From Clostridiales bacterium (GTDB taxonomy: Bacteria > Bacillota > Clostridia > Saccharofermentanales > Saccharofermentanaceae), in NCBI GenBank assembly GCA_017561715.1, contig JAFZBN010000018.1, positions 310,001 to 374,000 on the forward strand: DNA of 64,000 bases. The letters are read 5' to 3'. This document shows, piece by piece, positions 37,305 through 45,026 of the stretch. The position numbers and the translations under genes were made by a program. The first letter of the stretch is position 1. Every line of letters begins with the position of its first letter. The notes beneath the pieces were generated by a model. It had not been told where the DNA came from, made no database searches, and was given only the letters and a program-made list of their open reading frames with translations.

Positions 37305-38786
37305 TCATGTCGTCTCTTCGAAAAATTCCAACACGCACAGGGCTTCTTCCCTGCCGTTTGTTTCCTTTTCCTTTTCAGCCCTGTACTTTTCCGCGGAAAA
37401 AGCATCCGTAAAGCCTACGGCGTGTGCCACCCCCGGCAGCCACAAGGTCTCATTGCCCCTCCCTATCAGGAGCACCCGGTCCCGAAACCTCTGCGGGATA
37501 TGCGCTTCATTCATGAATCGGCGCAATTCCTTGGTGCAGGAGCTTCCTGCCCGGCTTATGGTATCGCCCTTCCTTCGGGTCCTGATCACTGCGTCAGAAA
37601 GCACCGAGGGCGGGAAAAACCACGTCAGATTATTATATACTATGTCCCCCTCATTCTCAAGAAAGCGGAGACGCATTGGCGCAAAACTTTGACAAAAATT
37701 TACTATTTCCCCTATAGGGAGCGACGAAAGGGCAATTTCCTGATACTCCTGCCCCATCGGGACCACGATTCCCGTGCCCTTAAGATACCCGCCTTCTTCC
37801 ATGGCAAAAGCACCTGTCCCGCGAAAGCTGATCTCGCCGTTTTCACGGACTGCGACCCTCTCACCGGGAAGGTCGATGGACGCGGATCCTTCGGCCTTTT
37901 CGGAAAGTTCCAGTACCGCTTCCCAGTGGACGGATTCGATATCGACGACATCCCCGAACGTCCGGATCGCCAGGAGCCTTAAGACTCTTCTTCGAAGCGC
38001 GCGCGGCATGTCAGCAAGCGCAGACTGCGAAATACTTAGGTCCTCATCTCCGGAAAGATCCTCCAGCGCCTTCTCGGCAAGAGAATCGAGATAGTCATTT
38101 TCTTCCGAAACTCTTTCCGAAAGACCGACCAGAGCGGAGACCGGATCTCTTCCCGTCCCTTCTTCGATCTTCGGGAAGATCTCATGGCGGAAAAAGTTTC
38201 GATCATAGGCGGTATCTTCGTTTGTAACATCGTTACAAACCTTGATATTTCGGGCTTTACAGAACGAAAGGATATCTTCTTTATGCAGGCACAAAAACGG
38301 GTGGATGACGTTGCCGTTTTTCGGTCGGATGCCGCAAAGGCCTTCCATTCCCGCGCCTCGGAAGATGTGCATGGCGATACTTTCCGCCTGATCTTCCATG
38401 TGATGCGCGACAGCGACGGTCCCTTCTTCTCCGCAGATCTCGTTAAAGAACGCGTATCTTTGGAGCCTTCCCGCGGTCTCGAGGCTCAGTCCCTCTTCTT
38501 TTGCGACCTTCGGGATATCGATGTGCGCGACGTGAAGCGGCACGCCGAGATCTTTACAGAACTCGGAAACGACCTTCTCGTCGTGGTCTGCTTCTTCTCG
38601 GATCCCGTGATGGATGTGTGCGCAGGAAAGGGAGATATCCGGATATTTTCGGTCACAGATATCCTTTAAAACGAACAGAAGCGCCATCGAATCGGCGCCC
38701 CCGGATACACCGACCACCAACGGGCCTGCCGAAAGCAGCCGGTTCTTCTCAATATATTCTTCGACCAAAGTGATCAGGTCTTTCAC
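37305..38786 (-). CDS. tilS: tRNA(Ile)-lysidine synthase
   Basis: A 493-residue ATP-pyrophosphatase that converts C34 of tRNA-Ile2 to lysidine. The PP-loop SGGADS is at residues 28-33, followed by CAHIHHGIREEADHDE and AHHMEDQAES. A NFFRHEIFPKI segment and a C-terminal domain with RTRRKGDTIS and GSSCTKELRRFM complete the family pattern. GTG 38786 is the start, 15 bases after the dnaB stop. Confidence 0.95.
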   Translation of the reverse strand: MKDLITLVEEYIEKNRLLSAGPLVVGVSGGADSMALLFVLKDICDRKYPDISLSCAHIHHGIREEADHDEKVVSEFCKDLGVPLHVAHIDIPKVAKEEGLSLETAGRLQRYAFFNEICGEEGTVAVAHHMEDQAESIAMHIFRGAGMEGLCGIRPKNGNVIHPFLCLHKEDILSFCKARNIKVCNDVTNEDTAYDRNFFRHEIFPKIEEGTGRDPVSALVGLSERVSEENDYLDSLAEKALEDLSGDEDLSISQSALADMPRALRRRVLRLLAIRTFGDVVDIESVHWEAVLELSEKAEGSASIDLPGERVAVRENGEISFRGTGAFAMEEGGYLKGTGIVVPMGQEYQEIALSSLPIGEIVNFCQSFAPMRLRFLENEGDIVYNNLTWFFPPSVLSDAVIRTRRKGDTISRAGSSCTKELRRFMNEAHIPQRFRDRVLLIGRGNETLWLPGVAHAVGFTDAFSAEKYRAEKEKETNGREEALCVLEFFEETT

Positions 38787-38801
38787 GTTAAATTCCCGTC
38801 C

Positions 38802-40643
38802 TTAAAACTGCCCGGGATCGTCAAAGTAACCCGGCTCGGAACTTTCGCCCGGATCGTCGTACTTATCGGACGACCAGTCGATCGAATCAAGTTCTTCAAA
38901 CTCCATCTCGGAATCCCCGCCGAAAAGCGCCGCGTCAAGGGCGTTCGGAGCAGGCTTCGGGATCGGCGCAGGTACGGGTGCCGCGGCAGGTGCCGGAGCA
39001 GAAGCGATCGGAGGCAGGGATGCCTCAGGTGCCGAAGGCGCAGAAGCGATCGGAGGCAGGGATGCCTCAGGCGCTGGTGCAGGTGCAGCCGGAGCCGCAG
39101 GCGCGCTCTCGATCACGGCATCCGGGATCTGAAGCGAGGGCTCACCGAAAAGCTCTTCCGGAACCGGAACCGCTTCATCACTCCACGGCGGCGGTGCGTC
39201 CGCATCCGAAGGACCGGCAACGGCATTCGGATCGGCCTTTTCCTTTTCGAAGAACGTCGTTCTGGAGCCGTTCCAAGAGAGGTAAACGTCTCTGGTCGGG
39301 CCCTGACGGTTCTTAGCGACGATGATCATCGCGCGCTGGATCTCTTCCGCGTCGTACTTTTTGAACTTCTGCTGATTATTGTTGTTCTCTTCTTCGTCAT
39401 CGGATTCTTCCTTGTGCTTGTAGTAATCCGGACGGTGGATAAACATGACCATATCGGCGTCCTGCTCGATCGCACCGGAGTCACGAAGGTCAGAAAGGAT
39501 CGGACGGTGGTCATCACGTCTTTCCGATTCACGCGACAGCTGAGCCAGCGCGATGATCGGTACTTCCAGTTCTTTTGCCATGAGCTTTAAGGCACGGGAA
39601 ATATCCGAAACTTCCTGCTGACGGGAAGCGTTCTTTCTTTCCGATACCGGATTCATGAGCTGCAGGTAGTCGATACAGATAAGTCCGAGCTTCTTGCCCA
39701 GTCGGTTCTGCAGTTCTCTGCAGCGCGTTAAGATCTCGGCGGTATTTAAGCCCGAGTGCTCGTCGATATAAAGTGGCGTGTTACCGAGTCTCGGAAGCGA
39801 GGCGTTGATCCTTGTAAACTCATCCGAAGACAGGGACTTGGATCTCTGAAGTGTGGAGATCGAGATATCGCAGCGGGAGGCCAGGATACGGTTGGCGATC
39901 TCCTGCGCGTTCATTTCCAGGGAGAAGAAAGCGACCGGAAGGTCATCTTTCAGCGCGACATTCACGGCGATATTGATAACAAAAGCCGATTTACCCATGG
40001 AAGGACGGGCCGCGACGATCGTAAGCGTACCCGGACGGAAGCCGTTCGTAACGTAGTCGAGCTGCGTGAAATGGCTTCGAACGACCTTATCCTTCGGCGG
40101 ATTTACGATATTGGCAACGGTCTCCTTAAGGACGTCCTTAAGAGAAACCAGCGAGTCATCGGACTTGCTGTCACGAAGCTCGGCGAGTCTGGAGATCGCG
40201 ATCTCGATGAGGTTACCCGGATCCGTCTCACCCTCGTAGGTCTGACGTGTCAGGTCTTCCATCGACTTGATGATCTTTCGGCTCATGGACTTCTGGCGGA
40301 CGATCCTGCAGTACTCGGTCAGGTTCGAAAGAAGCGCGTGCGCGTCCACGATGGAACTTAAGTACGCCATGCCGCCGACTTTGTCGAGTTCACCCTGTTT
40401 TTTGAGTTCATCACCGACCGTGATGAGGTCGATGGACTTTGATTCGGAATAAAGACGATAGATCGTCTCAAAGATCTTCTGATGTGCCGGAGAATAGAAA
40501 TCGTTCGCGACAAGATATGCGGCAACGGTCGGGATCACCTTCTGTGAATCCAAACAGCAACACAGTACCGCGATCTCCGCGTCGTTATTCTGCGGGGGTA
40601 CGCGTGTCAGGATAGATCTATCTGTCGTCTCCGGATTTGGCAT
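38802..40643 (-). CDS. dnaB: Replicative DNA helicase with long Pro/Ala tail
   Basis: A hexameric fork helicase. The N-terminal domain (residues 15-120) starts PPQNNDAEIAVLCCCL, and the RecA-like domain has Walker A ARPSMGKSAF (about residue 210), FSLEMNAQEIANRI, CIDYLQLMN and ALAQLSRESERRDDHRP. Normal DnaB ends near residue 460. This one runs to 613, with about 145 extra residues rich in Ala, Pro and Ser, ending acidic (EMEFEELDSIDWSSDKYDD). The tail contains a duplicated EASLPPIASAP segment, from a 32-bp direct repeat at 38998 and 39040 (42-bp period). Start follows a TAAGGAG site. Confidence 0.95.
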   Translation of the reverse strand: MPNPETTDRSILTRVPPQNNDAEIAVLCCCLDSQKVIPTVAAYLVANDFYSPAHQKIFETIYRLYSESKSIDLITVGDELKKQGELDKVGGMAYLSSIVDAHALLSNLTEYCRIVRQKSMSRKIIKSMEDLTRQTYEGETDPGNLIEIAISRLAELRDSKSDDSLVSLKDVLKETVANIVNPPKDKVVRSHFTQLDYVTNGFRPGTLTIVAARPSMGKSAFVINIAVNVALKDDLPVAFFSLEMNAQEIANRILASRCDISISTLQRSKSLSSDEFTRINASLPRLGNTPLYIDEHSGLNTAEILTRCRELQNRLGKKLGLICIDYLQLMNPVSERKNASRQQEVSDISRALKLMAKELEVPIIALAQLSRESERRDDHRPILSDLRDSGAIEQDADMVMFIHRPDYYKHKEESDDEEENNNNQQKFKKYDAEEIQRAMIIVAKNRQGPTRDVYLSWNGSRTTFFEKEKADPNAVAGPSDADAPPPWSDEAVPVPEELFGEPSLQIPDAVIESAPAAPAAPAPAPEASLPPIASAPSAPEASLPPIASAPAPAAAPVPAPIPKPAPNALDAALFGGDSEMEFEELDSIDWSSDKYDDPGESSEPGYFDDPGQF

Positions 40644-40654
40644 TCAAAAACTCC

Positions 40655-41101
40655 TTACTCAGCAGCAACGACTTCTACGTTGACCTTAACGGAAACCTTC
40701 GCGTGCAGCTTCGCGGTAACTTCGTAGGTGCCGCAGGCCTTGATCGGGTTCTTGATGTCGACGTTCTTCTTATCTACCTCAAAGCCCGCCTTCTTAATAG
40801 CCTCAGCTACGTCCATAGCGGTAACGGCGCCGTAGAGACGTCCGCCCTCACCTGTCTTTACTTCGAGCTTAACGGTCTTTCCGTCGAGGAGCTTACCATT
40901 GGCTTTTGCTTCCTCAAGGAGACGGCGGGCCTGTTCTGCCTCGGCGCCCTTCTTGAGCTTGTTCTTATTCATGTTATCTGCGGTAGCTTCGCAGGCCAGT
41001 TTCTTTTTCAGAAGGAAATTTCTGGCATATCCGTCATTTACCTCGACGATATCATCTTTCTTTCCGAGACCCTTGACGTCTGCTAATAAAATGCACTTCA
41101 T
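40655..41101 (-). CDS. rplI: 50S ribosomal protein L9
   Basis: A 148-residue two-domain ribosomal protein. The N-terminal signature is [30 protein letters not shown] long helix (about 45-75) precedes the C-terminal domain ([19 protein letters not shown]). It starts a rplI-dnaB-tilS-hpt-ftsH run, 11 bases before dnaB. Confidence 0.96.
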   Translation of the reverse strand: MKCILLADVKGLGKKDDIVEVNDGYARNFLLKKKLACEATADNMNKNKLKKGAEAEQARRLLEEAKANGKLLDGKTVKLEVKTGEGGRLYGAVTAMDVAEAIKKAGFEVDKKNVDIKNPIKACGTYEVTAKLHAKVSVKVNVEVVAAE

Positions 41102-41212
41102 TTCCCTTTTCCTCCGGATTCCTTGTTTTTCTTATTTGCCCGCCCCGCATGGCGTTAAAGCCCGTACTTTACGGCTTTCCACGCTCCCTTGCGCGGCGTT
41201 TTTCGGCAAAAA

Positions 41213-41245
41213 ATAAGCACCCGTATCAATAATACAGGTGCTTAT
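41213..41245 (-). terminator. Terminator after rpsR
   Basis: ATAAGCACCCGTAT / ATACAGGTGCTTAT arms with a short loop, followed on the minus strand by ATTTTTTGCC. The stem contains AAGCACCTGT-like sequence close to the iterated motif. Confidence 0.85.
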
Positions 41246-41281
41246 CATTATAAACTCTAAAAGCCTTTATGTAAACGGAAA

Positions 41282-41557
41282 TTAGTCCGCTACGAACGGC
41301 AGAAGTGCAACATGTCTTGCACGCTTGATAGCAATTGTGAGCTCTCTCTGGTGCTTAGCGCATGTACCTGTCATACGCTTCGGCAGGATCTTGCCGCGCT
41401 CGGAAACGAACTTTCTGAGACGAGCTGCGTCCTTGTAATCAATTGCTTCAACCTTATCGGCACAGAAAGCGCAGACCTTTCTTCTGGAACGTCTCTGCTT
41501 CATGCCGCGGTCACCGAACTCACGAGCCGGTGCCTTAGGTGCTCTATTTTCAGCCAT
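41282..41557 (-). CDS. rpsR: 30S ribosomal protein S18
   Basis: A 91-residue small-subunit protein. The core [40 protein letters not shown] and [22 protein letters not shown] is canonical; the two Cys suggest the zinc-binding version. It partners S6 in the ribosome and in autoregulation. It is third in the rpsF-ssb-rpsR operon. Confidence 0.97.
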   Translation of the reverse strand: MAENRAPKAPAREFGDRGMKQRRSRRKVCAFCADKVEAIDYKDAARLRKFVSERGKILPKRMTGTCAKHQRELTIAIKRARHVALLPFVAD

Positions 41558-41619
41558 AGTAATGTAATCTCCTTTCGAAAGATATCGGACACATCGAAAA
41601 TCAATGCATCCCTTTCCTG

Positions 41620-42102
41620 TTAATAACCCATTACGTCAAAAGGAAGCTGTGAACTATCGTCTGAATCTACAGAAGCCTCGAAGCCCGGATCGATCTGCTG
41701 TGCCGGCGGCGGAGTCTGTGCTACGACAGATGCCGTAGAAGCAGCCGGAGCTGCGGACTGTGCCGGAGCAGAAGCCTGACCTTCAGATCTTGTATCGACG
41801 AATTCGATCTCGTCGACAACGACCTCGGTCACATATCTCTTCTGACCATTCTGGTCATCATAGCTTCTGGACTGCAGGGAACCGACCACTGCGATACGGG
41901 AACCCTTGTGGAAATAGTTTCCGAGAAGAGTTGCCTGCTGACGCCAAGCGACACAGTTGATGAAATCAGACTGTCTCTCGCCGTTCTGGCTCTTGAAGCG
42001 TCTGTCACATGCGATCGTGAAAGAGCAAACAGCGATATTGCTCGGAGTCTGCTTTACTTCCGGATCCTTGGTCAATCTACCCATTAGAATTACTTTGTTC
42101 AT
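41620..42102 (-). CDS. ssb: Single-stranded DNA-binding protein
   Basis: A 160-residue SSB. The OB fold (residues 1-108) begins [20 protein letters not shown] and contains [22 protein letters not shown] Ser/Ala/Pro/Gln linker leads to the C-terminal acidic tip. That tip normally ends in DDDxPF, but here reads [10 protein letters not shown] followed by five more residues (DVMGY), so the partner-binding Pro-Phe is not at the very end. GGAG precedes ATG 42102. Confidence 0.96.
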   Translation of the reverse strand: MNKVILMGRLTKDPEVKQTPSNIAVCSFTIACDRRFKSQNGERQSDFINCVAWRQQATLLGNYFHKGSRIAVVGSLQSRSYDDQNGQKRYVTEVVVDEIEFVDTRSEGQASAPAQSAAPAASTASVVAQTPPPAQQIDPGFEASVDSDDSSQLPFDVMGY

Positions 42103-42125
42103 AGTCGTTACTCCCTTTTACCGAA

Positions 42126-42413
42126 TTACTCCTCAATGCGGATAACAAGGAAACGCAGTACGCCTTCTGTGATCTTCAGCACACGCTCGATCTCCTTCGG
42201 GAAATCGGCATCAGATGTGAAGTTGAACAGAAGATAGAAACCGTCCTTCTGATCCTCGATCTCGTAAGCCATACGCTTCATACCGATAGACTCCATAGAA
42301 TCAACAGTAGCGCCGGACTCGATCTTAGCCTTGATTGCCTCAGTTGTAGAAGTAATACCTTCATCACCGAGTACAGGACTCAGAACGACCATCATTTCAT
42401 ACTTGTTCGCCAT
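42126..42413 (-). CDS. rpsF: 30S ribosomal protein S6
   Basis: A 95-residue protein with the family start KYEMMVVLSPVLGDEG and core GMKRMAYEIEDQKDGFYLLF. It heads the rpsF-ssb-rpsR operon behind a sigma-A promoter and a leader hairpin. GGAGGAGGTG precedes ATG 42413. Confidence 0.97.
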   Translation of the reverse strand: MANKYEMMVVLSPVLGDEGITSTTEAIKAKIESGATVDSMESIGMKRMAYEIEDQKDGFYLLFNFTSDADFPKEIERVLKITEGVLRFLVIRIEE

Positions 42414-42439
42414 GATTTCTCACCTCCTCCTGGACTAGA

Positions 42440-42553
42440 ACGGCTCTCATACCTATTTCGATGAGAGCGAGGATATTTCTCACATATAATCTATATGTTA
42501 ACTGCATCCTTCGCAGCACGAGATAGAATATCACATGTTACAAAGTCGGTCAA
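42440..42553 (-). promoter_or_regulatory. rpsF promoter and candidate S6:S18 leader hairpin
   Basis: TTGACC (42548-42553), 17 bases, TATTCT (42525-42530) on the minus strand. The leader contains a CTCTCAT / ATGAGAG stem (42444-42467) followed by GCCG. This is where the S6:S18-binding autoregulatory hairpin with its CCG feature is found in many bacteria. The match is by position and hairpin only. Confidence 0.6.
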
Positions 42554-42720
42554 GCCCGAAGTTTCAAAGAGAGAAACCATTTTTTCCTTCTCCGCCCGAG
42601 GGCAGAAAATATCTTTCTCCAGATCAAGCCTTCCCCCACACCGAAAAGAGGAAAAGATCGATCTGACAAAATCAGTATATCGCGGATGCTGTCCAAATAT
42701 CTACATGATATATGAGTAGT

Positions 42721-42750
42721 TTGTAGATTATTTTAAATAAATGCTATAAT
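42721..42750 (+). promoter_or_regulatory. Sigma-A promoter of the 42.8-43.7 kb operon
   Basis: TTGTAG (42721-42726), 18 bases, perfect TATAAT (42745-42750). The -10 overlaps an ATG at 42749, which therefore cannot be the start of the downstream gene. Confidence 0.75.
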
Positions 42751-42799
42751 GTCTAACAGTAAGGGAAAAAGAAAACCAAAGTTTGGGAGTTCACATACT

Positions 42800-43378
42800 A
42801 TGACTAAGAAAAAACAAATCATCACTCTCATCGTTGTTGCCGCCCTGGCCCTGATTCTGGCTGTTGTCCTGATCATCCGAGGCTGCTCGAAAAAGTCCGG
42901 TACGACCGACACGACGGATTCCTCTTCTTCTGCCGTTCAGACAGATTCTGACGGAAACACCATCGCGCCGCCGAGCGACAGCGACACGGACAACACCGAA
43001 AACGGAACGACAGCATCCGGTTCTTCCGATGTGACCGATCCTTCCGACCCGTCGGAAAGCGCCGATCCGAGCACGAGCGACAGCTCCAAGTCCAAGGATC
43101 CTTCCAAGAAGGAATCCGATCCGTCCGACGGCACGACTAAGGAATCTGAAAGCAAGGCAACCGAGCCTCTCCAGACTCAGCACGAGGGCGAAGGCGAGAT
43201 CGTGATCATCGACGATACCCCGGGTGGAAACGATAACGGAAACGGAAATGGCAGCGGTAATGGAAACGGTGGCGGTAACGGCGGATCCAACTCCACGACT
43301 AAACCGACCTCCAAGCCGACACAGTCCCAGGCTCCGTCCGCGATCGAGCTCCCGTTCGTCCCGATCGAAGATATGTGA
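42800..43378 (+). CDS. Membrane-anchored Ser/Gly-rich protein, unknown
   Basis: A 192-residue protein: basic MTKKKQ start, one strong TM (residues 7-26) ending IIRGC, then about 90 residues of Ser/Asp/Thr/Pro repeats (DSSSSA, DPSDPSESADPS). A Gly-Asn repeat (NGNGNGSGNGNGGGNGG) follows, and a short conserved-looking end ELPFVPIEDM. No folded domain is apparent; it looks like a surface spacer. The promoter -10 overlaps the earlier ATG at 42749, so I take ATG 42800, which has a GGGAG site. It is 19 bases before the PqqD-like gene. Confidence 0.62.
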   Translation: MTKKKQIITLIVVAALALILAVVLIIRGCSKKSGTTDTTDSSSSAVQTDSDGNTIAPPSDSDTDNTENGTTASGSSDVTDPSDPSESADPSTSDSSKSKDPSKKESDPSDGTTKESESKATEPLQTQHEGEGEIVIIDDTPGGNDNGNGNGSGNGNGGGNGGSNSTTKPTSKPTQSQAPSAIELPFVPIEDM

Positions 43379-43397
43379 TCCAAAAGGAGGCGCTAAA

Positions 43398-43661
43398 GTG
43401 AAACTTTCACCGAATTTTCTGATCCATGTACAGGATGATGAGCATCTTCTCATCCCCGTCAGCGACGCCAAGTTTTCCGGAGTCGTCCGCGGCAACAAGA
43501 CCTTCGGCGCGATCATTTCGTGCCTGAAGGACGAGACCACCGAAGAAGGCATCGTCGAGAGCCTGAAGGCACAGTTTGAAGGCGCTGACGAAGAGATCAT
43601 TAAAGCCGACGTGGCAAAAGCACTTTCCGAGCTTCGTAAGATCGAGGCCATCACGGACTGA
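43398..43661 (+). CDS. PqqD-family protein (RiPP recognition element fold)
   Basis: An 87-residue protein resembling PqqD: residues 1-15 read KLSPNFLIHVQDDEHLL, then LKDETTEEGIVESLKAQFEG and DVAKALSELRKIEAI, the strand and helix pattern of a winged-helix peptide-binding (RRE) domain. In RiPP pathways such domains present a precursor peptide to a radical SAM enzyme. Here no such enzyme is adjacent, so the role is open; orphan PqqD proteins are common in Clostridia. AAAGGAGG six bases before GTG 43398 fixes the start. It shares an operon with the upstream surface protein. Confidence 0.75.
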   Translation: MKLSPNFLIHVQDDEHLLIPVSDAKFSGVVRGNKTFGAIISCLKDETTEEGIVESLKAQFEGADEEIIKADVAKALSELRKIEAITD

Positions 43662-43706
43662 TCCGGTATCCGGTATCCGGCACCCGGTAACCGGTAGCCG
43701 ATAGCC
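43662..43706. repeat. Degenerate 7-bp tandem repeat (TCCGGTA)
   Basis: Six heptamers in register (TCCGGTA, TCCGGTA, TCCGGCA, CCCGGTA, ACCGGTA, GCCGATA) begin immediately after the PqqD-like stop codon. Confidence 0.85.
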
Positions 43707-43730
43707 ACAAACCAAAACAAAGCAAACAAG

Positions 43731-43764
43731 AAGCGGCTCGCATCAAAAAGATGCGGAGCCGCTT
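43731..43764. terminator. Bidirectional terminator between PqqD-like and deacetylase genes
   Basis: AAGCGGCTCGCATC / GATGCGGAGCCGCTT arms around AAAAA. TTTTGATT follows on the plus strand and CTTGTTTGCTTTG on the minus strand. Confidence 0.85.
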
Positions 43765-43791
43765 TTGATTCGGTAAGAATCTCGCCGAAGA

Positions 43792-44886
43792 TCACGCCTG
43801 ATTCAGTTCATCCAGAAGGCCGAAGCGGTAGCCCTCGCCCTCCAAGAAAGTCAGGACCGCGTCGAGCTCGTTGACATTGCTCGAAGAATCATTGTGCATC
43901 AGGGCGATCGCGCCGTTATGGTGATACGTCTTAAAGTGATCCGTGACGTAACCCGGCTCCGGCTGGGCGCTCGGCGTGTAGTCGTTATACGCGATGCTCC
44001 AGAACACCGTGGTATAGCCCGCGTCCGTAAGGATCGTCATCAGGCGCTTGGTATAAGTGCCTTTCGGGGTGCGGAAATACGGATCCAGCGTATAGCCCGT
44101 CTTCTCATAGAAATACTCCTCCGTGTCGAAGATCTCATTTGCGATCTCCTCGACCGTCATCGGCACCAGATCCGAATGCGTCACCGTGTGGTTGCAGACC
44201 ATGTGGCCCTCTTCCTTCATGCGGACCGCGTAATCGGAGCATTCCTCGAGGTACATCTTCGTTACGAAAAAGCTCGCCTTGGCGTTGTGCTTTTTGAGCG
44301 TATCCAGGATCGACACCGTCTTGTCCGACGGATAGCCGCAGTCGAACGTCAGGTAGATGACCTTATCGCCCTCCGGCACGTTGAGATTGGCGTAGTAGCC
44401 GTTATATTCCTCGATGTCGAAGAACTCGTACGACCCCGAGACCGAGTGGTCGGTCTTTCTCTGGAAGCACCAGCTCTCCTTCATGGTGTTATCTAAAGCG
44501 TCATATTCCGAAGCCTTGGCAATGATCGACTGGCGCTGCTGCTGCAGCATCGTCAGGTAGTCCGATCCCTCATTCGGCGAAAGCGTCATTTCCGGAGCCG
44601 ATGGCTGCGTCGCCTCCGAAGAAGTCGTATCCGCGGGAAGCGCCGAAGACGCATCCGAAAGATCAGACGACGCTCCGATCCCCGTTCCGCTGTCCTCGCC
44701 AAAAGCACTTGTCTCCGACGGCGGCGCGATCGTGCTTACATCGCCTTCAGAACTTCCGGTCGCCTCCTTTCCCGAAAAACCGGCCGTCGATTCAAACGGC
44801 CTGCTCACCGTCGTACTGTTCGAGCATCCGGCCATGAGACCGCTGATCACAGATAAAACTAAAATACTTGCAAATACTCTTTTCAT
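43792..44886 (-). CDS. Polysaccharide deacetylase lipoprotein (PdaA-like)
   Basis: A 364-residue secreted enzyme. Lipobox GLMAGC is followed by a Ser/Thr/Ala linker to about residue 110. The NodB domain has YLTFDCGYPSDKTVSILDTL (motif 1, catalytic Asp), CNHTVTHSDL (zinc His pair), YFRTPKGTYTKR and LMHNDSS. The TFDxGY motif and overall spacing match PdaA, which deacetylates N-acetylmuramic acid in peptidoglycan during spore cortex formation; substrate is inferred. A TATAAT at 44969-44974 on the minus strand is a candidate -10. Confidence 0.87.
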   Translation of the reverse strand: MKRVFASILVLSVISGLMAGCSNSTTVSRPFESTAGFSGKEATGSSEGDVSTIAPPSETSAFGEDSGTGIGASSDLSDASSALPADTTSSEATQPSAPEMTLSPNEGSDYLTMLQQQRQSIIAKASEYDALDNTMKESWCFQRKTDHSVSGSYEFFDIEEYNGYYANLNVPEGDKVIYLTFDCGYPSDKTVSILDTLKKHNAKASFFVTKMYLEECSDYAVRMKEEGHMVCNHTVTHSDLVPMTVEEIANEIFDTEEYFYEKTGYTLDPYFRTPKGTYTKRLMTILTDAGYTTVFWSIAYNDYTPSAQPEPGYVTDHFKTYHHNGAIALMHNDSSSNVNELDAVLTFLEGEGYRFGLLDELNQA

Positions 44887-45026
44887 GAGTTACCCCAACA
44901 TTAAAAACTAGAAGGAAGAGATCCCGAAGCCTTCCGATCCGAAGAAGATCTTTTGCCCTTCTGCATTCATTATAGAGAAAGCATCCGAAAGTGCGTGACA
45001 ATTCGGTAATGAAGACCCAAAAGCCA

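Noticed and set aside
42749-42799. Upstream ATG as start of the 42.8 kb gene
   Set aside because: The ATG overlaps the TATAAT of a well-formed promoter, so it would not be in the transcript. ATG 42800 has a ribosome site.
42791-43795. 334-codon minus-strand frame across 42.8-43.8 kb
   Set aside because: It is antisense to the surface protein and PqqD-like genes and passes through the heptamer repeat and a terminator.
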